Shown one piece after another: positions 44,929-55,694 of a stretch of 64,000 nt of DNA (position 1 is its first letter; the number at the start of each line of letters is the position of its first letter). A model generated the notes under the pieces. That model did no database searches. It saw nothing but the letters and a program-made list of their open reading frames with translations, and was not told where the DNA came from. Source of the DNA: Cohaesibacter sp. (lineage in GTDB: Bacteria; Pseudomonadota; Alphaproteobacteria; Rhizobiales; Cohaesibacteraceae); the NCBI GenBank assembly GCA_025800145.1, contig JAOXSH010000110.1:1-64000 (forward strand), written 5' to 3'. Both the position numbers and the translations under genes were made by a program.

Positions 44929-46065
44929 ATGGCTGATTTGTCCAATACAAAAAAGACCCCTCTTTATGATCTGCACAAAGAGCTTGGCGGCAGTCTGGTA
45001 GATTTTGCCGGTTATGCTTTGCCCGTTCGCTATGAAGCGGGGATTATGGCAGAACATGCGCAGTGCCGAGACAGTGCCGCTCTGTTTGATGTCTCGCATA
45101 TGGGACAGGCCATTTTGCAAGGGCCTGATCATGAGACAACGGCCAAAGCGCTGGAAGCTTTGGCACCCTCTGCTTTTGTCGAGCTTGGCCATGGCAAAAT
45201 GCGTTATTCGCTTTTATTGGCTGAAGATGGTGGCATTTTGGATGATTTTATCGTCACCCGCCCGGCGGATCCGGCTTTGGATGGAGAGCTGATGATTGTT
45301 GTCAATGGCGCCTGCAAGGATGCTGATTATGCGCATTTTGAGGCCAAATTGCCCAAGACAATCCAGCTGAGAAAGCTTGAAGATCGGGCTTTGATTGCCA
45401 TTCAGGGGCCAAAGGCCGTGGATGCTCTTGTGCGTCATTGCCCTGAGGCCAATGACATGTCTTTCATGACATCCATTCGGGCTAAAGTCGGCGCTTATGA
45501 TTGTTATCTATCGCGCTGCGGCTATACCGGTGAGGACGGATTTGAGCTTTCTGTTGTCAATGAAGAGGCCGAGGCTTTGGCGCGCTTGCTGCTTGAGGAG
45601 CCTGAAATTGCGCCATCTGGCCTTGGGGCGCGCGATAGTTTGCGGCTGGAAAGCGGCCTTTGCCTTTATGGTCATGATTTGAGCCTTGAAACTGATCCAG
45701 CTGAAGCTGATTTAGGATTTGCCATTCAGAAAAGACGCCGCGCGGATGGTGGCTTTCCCGGTTCTGAACGCATTCTCAGCGGGCTTTCGAATGGCACAAA
45801 AAGAAAACGCGTTGGCCTTCGGCTGGAGGGCAAGGCCCCTGCCCGTGAAGGGGCTATCATTGAGGATTTGGATGGCAATGAGATTGGCATCATTACCTCT
45901 GGCGGCTTTGCCCCAACCGTTCAGGCGCCCATCGCTATGGGTTATATCGATGCCGAACAGGCCAGCGAAGGCACCGCGGTCAAATTGCTGGTACGCAAAC
46001 GGGCATTGGATGCAAGTGTTGCCACCATGCCCTTTGTTCCCCAGCGCTATGTGCGAAAGCCATAG
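44929..46065 (+). CDS. gcvT: Glycine cleavage system aminomethyltransferase
   Basis: GcvT transfers the methylene group of glycine from the H-protein to tetrahydrofolate. Seen are LYDLHKELGGSLVDFAGYALP, ALFDVSHMGQ, the folate-binding SRCGYTGEDGFELSV and GARDSLRLESGLCLYGHDL. The start at 44929 (MADLSNTKKT) has an aggtgag site; a GTG three codons upstream is less likely. The length is 378 residues. It is under the glycine riboswitch and is followed by gcvH. gcvP is not nearby. Confidence 0.95.
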   Translation: MADLSNTKKTPLYDLHKELGGSLVDFAGYALPVRYEAGIMAEHAQCRDSAALFDVSHMGQAILQGPDHETTAKALEALAPSAFVELGHGKMRYSLLLAEDGGILDDFIVTRPADPALDGELMIVVNGACKDADYAHFEAKLPKTIQLRKLEDRALIAIQGPKAVDALVRHCPEANDMSFMTSIRAKVGAYDCYLSRCGYTGEDGFELSVVNEEAEALARLLLEEPEIAPSGLGARDSLRLESGLCLYGHDLSLETDPAEADLGFAIQKRRRADGGFPGSERILSGLSNGTKRKRVGLRLEGKAPAREGAIIEDLDGNEIGIITSGGFAPTVQAPIAMGYIDAEQASEGTAVKLLVRKRALDASVATMPFVPQRYVRKP

Positions 46066-46124
46066 CTTTTCTCTTTTACGATACACCCTTATTCAAACCC
46101 CAATCTAACGACAGGACCTGACTT

Positions 46125-46499
46125 ATGAGCAAACTTTTCACCGAAGATCATGAGTGGATTTCCATGGATGGTGACGTTGCCACTGTTGGCATTACTGATT
46201 TTGCCCAAAGCCAACTTGGCGATGTTGTCTTTGTGGAACTTCCCGAAGTGGGCGCAGAGCTGGAAAAAGGCGGCGATGCAGCCGTTGTTGAAAGCGTGAA
46301 AGCGGCTTCCGAAGTTTATGCACCAATTGATGGGGAAGTGCTGGAAGTCAATGACGCTTTGGAAGATGATCCGTCCAAAGTGAATAGTGAAGCGGAAAGC
46401 GGTGCCTGGTTCATGAAGCTGAAAGTTAGCGATGCAAGCCAGCTTGATGAGATGATGGATGCGGACGCCTATAAAGCCTTTGTCGCTGATCAGGAGTAA
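46125..46499 (+). CDS. gcvH: Glycine cleavage system H protein
   Basis: This 124-residue lipoyl carrier shuttles the aminomethyl group between GcvP, GcvT and Lpd. The lipoyl lysine is K59 in [14 protein letters not shown]. It starts [12 protein letters not shown], and [16 protein letters not shown] is the usual C-terminus. It lies 59 bases after gcvT, with an aggacc site, in the same transcript. The next gene is on the other strand, so the P-protein must be encoded elsewhere. Confidence 0.96.
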   Translation: MSKLFTEDHEWISMDGDVATVGITDFAQSQLGDVVFVELPEVGAELEKGGDAAVVESVKAASEVYAPIDGEVLEVNDALEDDPSKVNSEAESGAWFMKLKVSDASQLDEMMDADAYKAFVADQE

Positions 46500-46582
46500 G
46501 GCAAAAGCCTGATCTCTATATGCTTCCTCTGTATGCTTCGTTTAGCATTTTTAGCTGTCAAATGAAGCATACAGGCTTTTCT

Positions 46583-48613
46583 TTAGCTGCTAGCATTTGT
46601 CTTTTGCGCCTTATCTGTATCAGAATTTGTCACAGCTTTTTCCAGATTCTGCTGGGCGCGTTCTCTTTCCAGCATGGCAATCAATTGAAGCTTGTTCATG
46701 GGACGGCCAAACAAATATCCCTGACCGACATCACAATGCAGGCCGCGCAAAAATTCGACCTGATATTCGGTCTCTACGCCTTCAGCAACGACTTTCATGC
46801 CCATGCCGCGCGCCAGATTGATGATACCGCGCACCAATTTGCGATCTTCCTCGTTGCTTTCCAGATGGGTGACAAAAGAGCGGTCAATTTTTAGGCAATC
46901 CAGAGGCAGGCTCTTGAGGTAGCCAAGATTGGAATAGCCGGTTCCAAAATCATCCATGGCCAGTGAGACGCCTTGCTGGTTCAGGGTCTCAAGCATTTCA
47001 ACGGCTGCCTTGGTGTTATGTACTGCGGCACTCTCGGTGATTTCCAGTGTCAGCTTATTGGCTGGCATACCAGTTTTCCGCAAGACCTGAAAAATCTCAT
47101 CCGGCAAATAGCGATTGTTCAATTGATGCGGCGACAGATTGACCGAGAGATTGATATCAAAGCCTGCCTTATGCCACAAAACGGCATCTTCGCAAGCCTG
47201 ACAGGTCACCCATGCGGACAAGTCATCAATAATGCCGGTGCTTTCTGCAATATCGATGAATTCCACTGTTGGAATGGTCCCATGTTCGGGATGGAACCAG
47301 CGCACCAAGGCCTCCACACCAATCACAGATAGGCTTTCATTCTTGTCATTGAACAGAACCTGTGGCTGATAATAAACTTCCAGCCCGCCTGCTTCATTGT
47401 TCAGAGCATTGCGCAGATCCATTTCCAAACCCATGCGGTGCTTGATCTCGACACTCATGGAATGTTTATAGAGAGCCCATGTGTTTCGGCCTGCATTTTT
47501 GGCGGCATAAAGCGCCAAATCGGCATCGCGCATCAAATCTTCTGCCGTATCCGACAAATCTGGATAGGTTGAGATGCCGATAGATGTGGAGATGTGGATC
47601 TCGTGGCCATTGATCACAAAGCTGGAAGACAAAGCAGAGATAACACGGCTCACCGCTTTTTCGATATTGGCCATATCCGCCTTGATGAGAATGGCAAATT
47701 CATCGCCCCCTAACCGCACGACAATATCTTCGGAGCGAAAAATGCCTGACAGGCGGCGAGCGGCATTTTTGAGCAATTGATCGCCAGTTGGATGCCCGAA
47801 TGTGTCATTGACATCCTTGAATTTGTCCAAATCCAGCAGCAGAAGATGAAAGCATTCGTCGTTGGCTTTTGCCTCTTTCATGAATTCTTTCATCTTGATA
47901 TTCAAATAAGCTCGATTGCCCAGACGGGTGAGGGAATCATGCTCGGCCAGAAAGCGCACTCTGGCTTCGCGGATTTTGATTTTTCTTTCTGCATGCCGTG
48001 CTCTAAAGGCTTCGATGCCCAACATGCTCAGAACCAGAATGCCGCCCCCAGTGGAGGAAATCAGCAAGGTATCGATGCCTTGTAGGGCCAGCTCCAGCTT
48101 TTCCTGAAGAGAAGCGGCTTCATCGACGCGGGTTTGGGCAATAGCAACAGCCAACTGCGTCACGCGAGCATCAAAGGCTTCCAGCGCTTTATGAATGGCG
48201 GCAAGACTTTCTTCGTCTCCACGCTTGAGGTTTTGGACCAGCGGGTCCACTTCCTTCAGCGCAATACGCATATCTGTAAAAAGCTGTCTTGCTTCTTGCT
48301 TATCCATACCATCGGGAATGGAAGATTCTGAGGCAATAGAATAGGCCCGACTCCAGAAAATATCGAACCATGTCAAGACATCAGCGTGGCTGATATCATC
48401 TTGCCCGCGAACATAGGAAATCACCTTATATTGAAAACGGCGATATTCCACTTCCAGCCTTAGCCCTTCATCACGACCAGAAATCAGCTCGTAGCTCTCA
48501 CCTATCTGATGGCTGACATTACGCATCTTCTTGAAATGTATGACTTCAAGAAAAAGCAGACTGCCAACGGCCGCCAAGTATATCAGTGCAAGCCATTTTA
48601 TCTGCTTTTTCAT
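46583..48613 (-). CDS. DcpA-like dual GGDEF-EAL membrane protein
   Basis: The first 205 residues form a periplasmic sensor between two membrane helices (about 6-24 and 184-204). A GGDEF domain (225-380) is intact: GGDEF at 302-306, with an RSED I-site at 293-296. The EAL domain (395-645) is also intact, with EAL at 434-436, NLSPHQ, EITES, DDFGTGYSNLGY, LKIDRSF and AEGVE. It can therefore plausibly both make and break c-di-GMP. It overlaps by 4 bases the gene upstream, a PruR-like protein. In Agrobacterium, PruR controls the dual enzyme DcpA through pterins. The same pairing here is an inference from architecture. Confidence 0.88.
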   Translation of the reverse strand: MKKQIKWLALIYLAAVGSLLFLEVIHFKKMRNVSHQIGESYELISGRDEGLRLEVEYRRFQYKVISYVRGQDDISHADVLTWFDIFWSRAYSIASESSIPDGMDKQEARQLFTDMRIALKEVDPLVQNLKRGDEESLAAIHKALEAFDARVTQLAVAIAQTRVDEAASLQEKLELALQGIDTLLISSTGGGILVLSMLGIEAFRARHAERKIKIREARVRFLAEHDSLTRLGNRAYLNIKMKEFMKEAKANDECFHLLLLDLDKFKDVNDTFGHPTGDQLLKNAARRLSGIFRSEDIVVRLGGDEFAILIKADMANIEKAVSRVISALSSSFVINGHEIHISTSIGISTYPDLSDTAEDLMRDADLALYAAKNAGRNTWALYKHSMSVEIKHRMGLEMDLRNALNNEAGGLEVYYQPQVLFNDKNESLSVIGVEALVRWFHPEHGTIPTVEFIDIAESTGIIDDLSAWVTCQACEDAVLWHKAGFDINLSVNLSPHQLNNRYLPDEIFQVLRKTGMPANKLTLEITESAAVHNTKAAVEMLETLNQQGVSLAMDDFGTGYSNLGYLKSLPLDCLKIDRSFVTHLESNEEDRKLVRGIINLARGMGMKVVAEGVETEYQVEFLRGLHCDVGQGYLFGRPMNKLQLIAMLERERAQQNLEKAVTNSDTDKAQKTNASS

Positions 48614-49140
48614 TTAATTTTCATGCCTTTAATCTGCCAGATATACCGACCTGCAATTTTTTTGTCATTCAATTCAGGTTTTTGTTCAATAGGATAAATA
48701 ATACGAGCCGGTCCGCGATTGCGGATCGACAGGCGTTTGCCATCCAGTTTGAAAACAAGCCAAACGTCATAATCGTAATAATCAGAAATTGGAACCGTGA
48801 TGCGGTAATCATCAAGGGCGGTCACTTCCAGCATATCACCCTTTGCGCCAACATAATCGAGCAAATCCCGCATCAGGACACCACTGAAATTATATTTGTT
48901 CTTAGAATAAAAGGTGCGGGTTTTCAGATCCTTGACATCCATCTTTTCCAGCGTGTCATAGCCGATCCTGGCTATACCATCGGGAATGTCAGACGAAATC
49001 TTTCCGGTGATTGTAATGATGGTGCGCTCTTTGGGCTCTTCATAGGGTTGCGCATGGGCGGTTATGACGCTCAAAAGCCATATCAGTGGAACCACAACCA
49101 GCTTCATCAAGACACCAGAGCCTAATCCAATATGATGCAT
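48610..49140 (-). CDS. PruR-like periplasmic pterin-binding-type protein
   Basis: This 176-residue protein has a signal sequence (about residues 12-30) and one domain similar to the molybdopterin/sulfite-oxidase fold but without the molybdenum cysteine. Seen are FSGVLMRDLLDYVGAKGDML, DDYRITVPISDYYDYDVWLV and IRNRGPARIIYPIEQ, which are characteristic of the PruR group. In Agrobacterium PruR binds pterins in the periplasm and regulates the DcpA-type enzyme. The stop overlaps the next start by ATGA, so the two are translationally coupled. A later ATG at 49107 would also give a signal peptide. Confidence 0.72.
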   Translation of the reverse strand: MHHIGLGSGVLMKLVVVPLIWLLSVITAHAQPYEEPKERTIITITGKISSDIPDGIARIGYDTLEKMDVKDLKTRTFYSKNKYNFSGVLMRDLLDYVGAKGDMLEVTALDDYRITVPISDYYDYDVWLVFKLDGKRLSIRNRGPARIIYPIEQKPELNDKKIAGRYIWQIKGMKIK

Positions 49141-49381
49141 AACACCGCCCTCATTGCTGCATTTGAAACAATATAGCGTATCTGCTCTTTATATTGGGTA
49201 AATTTTATTGCGTGAAATCTGACAATGAATTCAAAAGATTCGCGATTGCAATGAGTTAGAAATGCGCGCAATATTTTTGTTATTTGTTACTTACTAAAAT
49301 GCTGGTTTTCTCTTACTTATGACGTTCAAATCAGGCAAAACTTTTGTTTTGCCTGATCGGCTCTTGTTTATAATCTTGCTA

Positions 49382-50053
49382 TTATTGATCTTGCCAGATT
49401 TTCAGGGCTTCCAATGTTGCGGGCAGATCTTCGAAGCGGTGAATTACGGTTTCTGCGCCTGCATCCATCAAATGCTCGCCATGTCCGGGATAGGAATGGG
49501 CACCACCGATGAAGCCAATGACGCGCATACCGGCAGCGACAGCCGCTTGCACGCCATGGAAGCTATCCTCAATCACGTAGCAATCCTTGGCATCCATTTC
49601 CAGACTGGTTGCAGCATGGAGAAAGACATTTGGATCGGGCTTGGCGGCTTTGGAGCCGACTTCTGTTGCAGAATAGATATAGGGGCGGAATCGATCCCAT
49701 AAGCCGGTTGAGCGCATATGGTCGCAGAGATAATCACTGTCTGAATTGGAGCATAAGCAGCGGGCATAATCGAGCTGGTCCAGCATTTCATGCACGCCTT
49801 GAATGGCTTTCACATTTTCCAGCTTTTTCTCGGCTTTGTCCTGAATGCGCTGCGCAATATCGTGGGAGAGGCCTTGCTCCAGCTCCTCTTCCAAATGGGC
49901 GATGATTTCCTGCGAATTCATGCCGGCATATTGAGCATTATAGGTTTCAACAGACATATCAATATCTTCTTCCTGCATCACTTCGGATGTGGCCTGTGCC
50001 CACATGATTTCAGAATCCACCAATGTGCCATCAAAGTCGAAAATAACGAGCAT
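49382..50053 (-). CDS. HAD-superfamily phosphatase, phosphoglycolate-phosphatase-like
   Basis: The start at 50053 (MLVIFDFDGTLVDSEIMWAQ) has an aagga site. The HAD motif I DFDGTLVDS, motif II CSNSDSDY, motif III lysine (KAAKPDPNVFLHA) and motif IV EDSFHGVQAA are complete. A cap domain lies between motifs I and II, so it belongs to subclass I. The product may be a sugar or nucleotide phosphatase; specificity is unknown. The length is 223 residues. It lies between the PruR-like gene and surf1, both on the same strand, but with gaps above 100 bases. Confidence 0.88.
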   Translation of the reverse strand: MLVIFDFDGTLVDSEIMWAQATSEVMQEEDIDMSVETYNAQYAGMNSQEIIAHLEEELEQGLSHDIAQRIQDKAEKKLENVKAIQGVHEMLDQLDYARCLCSNSDSDYLCDHMRSTGLWDRFRPYIYSATEVGSKAAKPDPNVFLHAATSLEMDAKDCYVIEDSFHGVQAAVAAGMRVIGFIGGAHSYPGHGEHLMDAGAETVIHRFEDLPATLEALKIWQDQ

Positions 50054-50175
50054 ATCGCTGTCCTTGCCCTGCCTGTTTCCTCTGCCGGTTCTGATGCATT
50101 CAGCATCAACCGTGCGCACTGATCGCCTGTTTTGCCAGTTTGGTCAATAGAAAGCTTTGGTTATGCCTTCACATA

Positions 50176-50943
50176 TCATGACAGTTTGCGACTGGGTCCA
50201 CGCAGTGCCTTTATCAGCCAAGCCAGATAGACGCCGAATAAGACCACAGCCAAGGCATACCAGGTCAACATATATTGCAAATGATTGTTGGAGAAGGTGA
50301 CAAGGGTTTCCCCACCTTGCGGCAAGCCTGCCTCTCCCTGCCCTTTGGTTAAATCAATCCAATAGGGCGCCGTGCTATGCGCAGAAAGATCAAGATATTG
50401 GCGCATTTCTGCAACTTGGCGCACGATCCAGACATTATTTTGTGTATCCGCTGGCGGAGAGAGCCATGTTTTTGGTTCGTCAAAGCGGATCAGGCCGGTC
50501 AGATACTGCTCGTCCTTTGTCAGGGTCATGGGGCGCGAAGAGGGCTGTTTCATCGCTTCGGGCACAAAGCCGCGATTGACGATCACGTCCCAGCCTTGCA
50601 GCGTCGTGAATTTGGTCAGGATCAGATAACCTGGACCATACAGCTTCCCTCCTTGCGGTTTATTGAGCGCAAACCAGACATGTATTTCCTTGCTATGGTC
50701 ATAATGGCCACGCAACTCCACTTTTTTGTAAAGATGGCCCTGACGGCTGACATTGTCCCAAAGATCCGGCCCTGGAGCCGCTATAGCCGGTTTGTCCAGC
50801 CGCTCGCTGACTGTGGCAATGAGATTTTCCTTCCAGGCCAGTCGCTTCCATTGCCATGTTCCCAATGAAATCAGGCACAGAAAGGCAATCAGAGCAGCAA
50901 GGCTTAGAGGCCAAATGCGCGGCACCTTTGGCTGGTTTGTCAT
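50176..50943 (-). CDS. SURF1 family cytochrome oxidase assembly protein
   Basis: SURF1 helps insert haem a into the oxidase. Two membrane helices frame a periplasmic domain: PLSLAALIAFLCLISLGTWQ near the N-terminus and YALAVVLFGVYLAWLIKAL near the C-terminus. The domain has VELRGHYDHSKEIHVWF and VNRGFVPEAM, typical of the family. The start at 50943 (MTNQPKVPRI) gives about 255 residues. It is the last gene of the cta series, 130 bases after ctaE. Confidence 0.93.
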   Translation of the reverse strand: MTNQPKVPRIWPLSLAALIAFLCLISLGTWQWKRLAWKENLIATVSERLDKPAIAAPGPDLWDNVSRQGHLYKKVELRGHYDHSKEIHVWFALNKPQGGKLYGPGYLILTKFTTLQGWDVIVNRGFVPEAMKQPSSRPMTLTKDEQYLTGLIRFDEPKTWLSPPADTQNNVWIVRQVAEMRQYLDLSAHSTAPYWIDLTKGQGEAGLPQGGETLVTFSNNHLQYMLTWYALAVVLFGVYLAWLIKALRGPSRKLS

Positions 50944-51072
50944 CACTGAGCTCTTTTCTGTCTGTCTCTCTCTATCCTCATTCGAGGATAGAGCTCTTAT
51001 CTGATCATGAAAAAAAGGGCGGCCATTGGCCACCCTTCTTTTTCATGATGTGGATGATGTCTGTTGGCGCTT

Positions 51073-51912
51073 TTAATGCGCTGCCACAACACCGCCTGCA
51101 TTGCCCCACAGATAGACCGCAGCAAACAGGAAGAGCCAGACCACATCGACAAAATGCCAATACCAAGCCGCTGATTCAAAGCCGAAATGCTGTTTTGGCG
51201 TGAAATGTCCCTTATTGGCGCGCAGGAGACAGACAATCAGGAAGATGGTTCCGACAAAAACATGGAAGCCATGGAAACCGGTTGCCATATAGAATGTCGC
51301 ACCATAGATGCTTTCCTTAAAGCCAAAAGGCGCAACCACATATTCATAAACCTGCACACAGGTAAAGATAGCGCCCAGAATGACGGTCAGGATCAGTCCC
51401 CATTTCAGGCCTTCGCGATCATCTTCAAGCAAGGCATGATGCGCCCATGTGACAGTTGTACCAGAGATCAGCAGCAATAGCGTATTGAACAGGGGCAAAT
51501 GCCAGGCATCAATCACTTCAATGCCCTTTGGTGGCCACATGCCGCCCGTATATTCCACACGGGCAAATTGCTGGGCTTCATCAAAGAACAGGCTGGCATC
51601 AAAAAACGCCCAGAACCATGCCACAAAGAACATGACCTCAGAGGCAATGAACATGATCATGCCATAGCGCAAGTGAAGCTGAACCACAGGCGTATGGTGG
51701 CCTTCATGGGCTTCCTTGATCACATCGCTCCACCAGGCAAGCATGGTATAGAGAATACCTGCCAGACCGATGAGCAACATCCAGATCGGACCATCATGGA
51801 AATAGGTGATCGCCCCGATTGCCATGACAAAGGCAGAAACCGAGCCAATAAAGGGCCAAGGACTTGGATCTATGATGTGATAATCGTGGTTTTTGCTACT
51901 AGCCTCTGCCAT
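51073..51912 (-). CDS. ctaE: Cytochrome c oxidase subunit III
   Basis: This is subunit III of the aa3-type oxidase in the inner membrane. It has 279 residues and seven predicted helices, with the typical N-terminus [20 protein letters not shown], the segment [20 protein letters not shown] and [20 protein letters not shown]. The C-terminal [20 protein letters not shown] is a family signature. A strong ggagg site precedes the ATG. It follows ctaG by 81 bases. A DUF983 gene, often found between ctaE and surf1 in related bacteria, is absent. Confidence 0.97.
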   Translation of the reverse strand: MAEASSKNHDYHIIDPSPWPFIGSVSAFVMAIGAITYFHDGPIWMLLIGLAGILYTMLAWWSDVIKEAHEGHHTPVVQLHLRYGMIMFIASEVMFFVAWFWAFFDASLFFDEAQQFARVEYTGGMWPPKGIEVIDAWHLPLFNTLLLLISGTTVTWAHHALLEDDREGLKWGLILTVILGAIFTCVQVYEYVVAPFGFKESIYGATFYMATGFHGFHVFVGTIFLIVCLLRANKGHFTPKQHFGFESAAWYWHFVDVVWLFLFAAVYLWGNAGGVVAAH

Positions 51913-51993
51913 GTCAGCTTTCTCCTCCCAACGCTTGCTTGGGTTTGCTTGTCACCGCCTTGCCGTCCTCATCAGGGCAAATGGTGAGTGTCT

Positions 51994-52608
51994 TTACGAC
52001 TCTGTCCCTTTGTCAGCCTTGCTTTCTTTTTCTGTCGTCAAGGCTGCTTCTTCCCGCTCTTTTGGAAAGAAAGTATAGGACAAGGTGATGGTATCGATGC
52101 TTTCCATATTGGGGTCTTTGTCGATATCGGGATCAACAAAGAACACAACGGGCATATTGACGCTTTGCCCTGCTTCGACCTCTTGATAGGTGAAGCAGAA
52201 ACAATCCAATTTGTTAAAATAAATGCCTGCCGCCAATGGGGTGACATTAAAGGTTGCGGTGCCAGCGGTTGGGGCCTTGCCAAGATTGACCACCTGATAA
52301 CTGGCTTCTGCGGTCTCGCCCAGTTTTAAGGTGATTGGCTTGGTGAGCGGTTTGAAATCCCAGTTCAGGCCATTGCCGATATTGGCGTCAAAGCGCACAG
52401 TCATGGTGCGCTCAATCACAGAATTGGGAGAGCTGCTTGCCTGTTGCGTGGTGCCACCATAGCCGGTCACACGGCAGAAAAGCTCATAAAGAGGCACAGC
52501 GGCATAAGCCACCCCCACCATACAGGAGACGAAAACAGCCAAACCAATTGCCATTGTGCGATTGGATCTGTTTCTTGTCTGTATTGATGATTGGTTTGCT
52601 TTGCTCAT
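51994..52608 (-). CDS. ctaG: Cytochrome oxidase assembly protein CtaG/Cox11
   Basis: Cox11 delivers copper to the CuB site of subunit I. It has one membrane helix (RTMAIGLAVFVSCMVGVAYA) and a periplasmic Ig-like domain with the copper motif CFCF (in LDCFCFTYQEVEAGQ). VPLYELFCRVTGYGGTT is also typical. The length is 204 residues, with an Lys/Glu-rich C-terminus. It sits between the CoxF-like small gene and ctaE, in the standard order. Confidence 0.96.
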   Translation of the reverse strand: MSKANQSSIQTRNRSNRTMAIGLAVFVSCMVGVAYAAVPLYELFCRVTGYGGTTQQASSSPNSVIERTMTVRFDANIGNGLNWDFKPLTKPITLKLGETAEASYQVVNLGKAPTAGTATFNVTPLAAGIYFNKLDCFCFTYQEVEAGQSVNMPVVFFVDPDIDKDPNMESIDTITLSYTFFPKEREEAALTTEKESKADKGTES

Positions 52609-52661
52609 TGTTTCTCTCTGTGTCCTTTTTAAACCAACGATCCTTGGCTTTTCTTTTGATC

Positions 52662-52823
52662 CTAAAGAGGCCGGTTCAGGATGCCTGGCCCCATTTTGAC
52701 CAGCGTGATGGCATAGAAAATCGCCACCAAGATGCCAAGAGCCAGCGCAATGGCGATTGAGCGTTTGCGTTGGCGTTTTTTCTGCTCTTCGCTGAGCTGC
52801 ACCATTTCGCTTACTTGTGTCAT
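52662..52823 (-). CDS. CoxF-like small membrane protein of the cta operon
   Basis: This 53-residue peptide starts MTQVSEMVQLSEEQKKRQRK and has one membrane helix (about 20-42), ending MGPGILNRPL. Its size, position between ctaB and ctaG, and charged N-terminus match the CoxF-like/hypothetical proteins encoded at this place in alphaproteobacterial cox operons. The ATG at 52823 follows a gaaa-rich leader and lies 33 bases after ctaB. Its role in oxidase assembly is assumed. Confidence 0.85.
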   Translation of the reverse strand: MTQVSEMVQLSEEQKKRQRKRSIAIALALGILVAIFYAITLVKMGPGILNRPL

Positions 52824-52856
52824 TTCACGTCCTTTCAAAGCCCTGCCAGCGCCGCT

Positions 52857-53822
52857 CTATCCAAAGATAGAGGGCAGCATTTCAAGGCCCAGCAAATGCT
52901 CTGCCATCAGGATGGCATAAAGCGCGAACAAATAGAAAATAGAGAAAGCAAACATCTGACCTGCCGCCTTGCGGGCCGGGTCGCCTTCTCGCAGGGCATA
53001 AACCCGGAACGCTGCCAACAGAAAGACCACGCCCAAGATAGAAGAGGCAATAGCATAGCCAAGGCCTGCAAAACCCAACAAAGATGGGGCGACGCCCAAA
53101 GGCGCGACGATCAGGCTATAGAGCAGGATTTGACTGCGGGTGACCGCCTCGCCTGCCACAACGGGCAGCATGGGGACGCCTGCATTTTTGTAATCTTCAT
53201 TTTTCAGCAAAGCCAGCGCCCAGAAATGAGGGGGCGTCCACATGAAGATGATCAAAAACAGGATAATGCTTTCAATGGTCACGGAGCCTGTTACCGCAGC
53301 CCAGCCAATCATTGGAGGGAAAGCGCCTGCGGCACCACCAATCACGATATTTTGCGGGGTGGAACGTTTCAGCCACATGGTATAAATCACCGCATAGAAA
53401 AAGATGGTGAAAGCAAGCAGACCTGCGGCCAGCCAATTGACCAAGACGCCCAGCACCAAAATAGAGGCCGCCGACAGGATCAGGCCAAAGGCCAGCGCCT
53501 GATCCGGGGCAATTTTGCCGGCCGGAATTGGACGGGTTGCGGTGCGCTTCATGATGCGGTCAATATCGGCGTCATACCACATATTCAACGCGCCAGACGC
53601 GCCACCACCAATGGCGATACACAAAATCGCAATGAAGCCTTCAAAGGGATGAATGGTGCCCGGTTGCATGGTCATTGCAACAACAAGGCCAACAAAAGCA
53701 GTGAACACCACCAAAGACATCACTCTTGGTTTTAGCAAGGCAATATAATCCCTGACATCTGCGGTGCCAAATTCGGCGTCGCTCAAAGCGCGTACCGGAC
53801 TGGTCTGCTCCACTATGCTCAT
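52857..53822 (-). CDS. ctaB: Protoheme IX farnesyltransferase
   Basis: CtaB/CyoE converts haem B to haem O in the inner membrane. It has nine predicted helices in 321 residues. The aspartate motif is seen in [15 protein letters not shown] and [19 protein letters not shown]. The second motif [13 protein letters not shown] is present too. It starts [11 protein letters not shown] with a ggagagg site. It is in the cta operon, 240 bases after ctaD; that gap contains an inverted repeat. Confidence 0.96.
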   Translation of the reverse strand: MSIVEQTSPVRALSDAEFGTADVRDYIALLKPRVMSLVVFTAFVGLVVAMTMQPGTIHPFEGFIAILCIAIGGGASGALNMWYDADIDRIMKRTATRPIPAGKIAPDQALAFGLILSAASILVLGVLVNWLAAGLLAFTIFFYAVIYTMWLKRSTPQNIVIGGAAGAFPPMIGWAAVTGSVTIESIILFLIIFMWTPPHFWALALLKNEDYKNAGVPMLPVVAGEAVTRSQILLYSLIVAPLGVAPSLLGFAGLGYAIASSILGVVFLLAAFRVYALREGDPARKAAGQMFAFSIFYLFALYAILMAEHLLGLEMLPSIFG

Positions 53823-53903
53823 TTGGTCCTCTCTCCCTTCCTTGCGCTGATCAGCCTGCTCTTTGTTGGCCTTTGTTCAAAGCTCTTTCAAGCGGCTGAT
53901 CTG

Positions 53904-53973
53904 CTTCTTTTCGCGATCGTGGATCAAGAGTTTGAGATCTGATATCTCTCTCACCCACAATCGTGAAAAGAAG
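53904..53973. other. Inverted repeat in the ctaD-ctaB gap
   Basis: cttcttttcgcgatcgtgg pairs with ccacaatcgtgaaaagaag (two mismatches) around a 32-base centre. It may be an attenuator or processing site that lowers expression of the assembly genes relative to ctaC-ctaD. Confidence 0.5.
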
Positions 53974-54064
53974 CCTGTTTGGGCTCTGTTTGGCTTCTGT
54001 TTGGTTCTGGTGATTTTGGCAAGCGCTCATGACAGAGCGCTTGCCTTTGTCTGTTTGCCCACCC

Positions 54065-55672
<1,608 letters not shown>

Positions 55673-55694
55673 TCAGCTCCCTTTGTTGGCGCGC

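Noticed and set aside
44640-44930. Frames inside the glycine riboswitch
   Set aside because: The conserved aptamer bases explain this stretch; the frames have no family similarity.
52770-53735. Plus-strand 321-codon frame over ctaB
   Set aside because: Antisense of ctaB; the hydrophobic helices of CtaB explain its His/Gln-rich translation.
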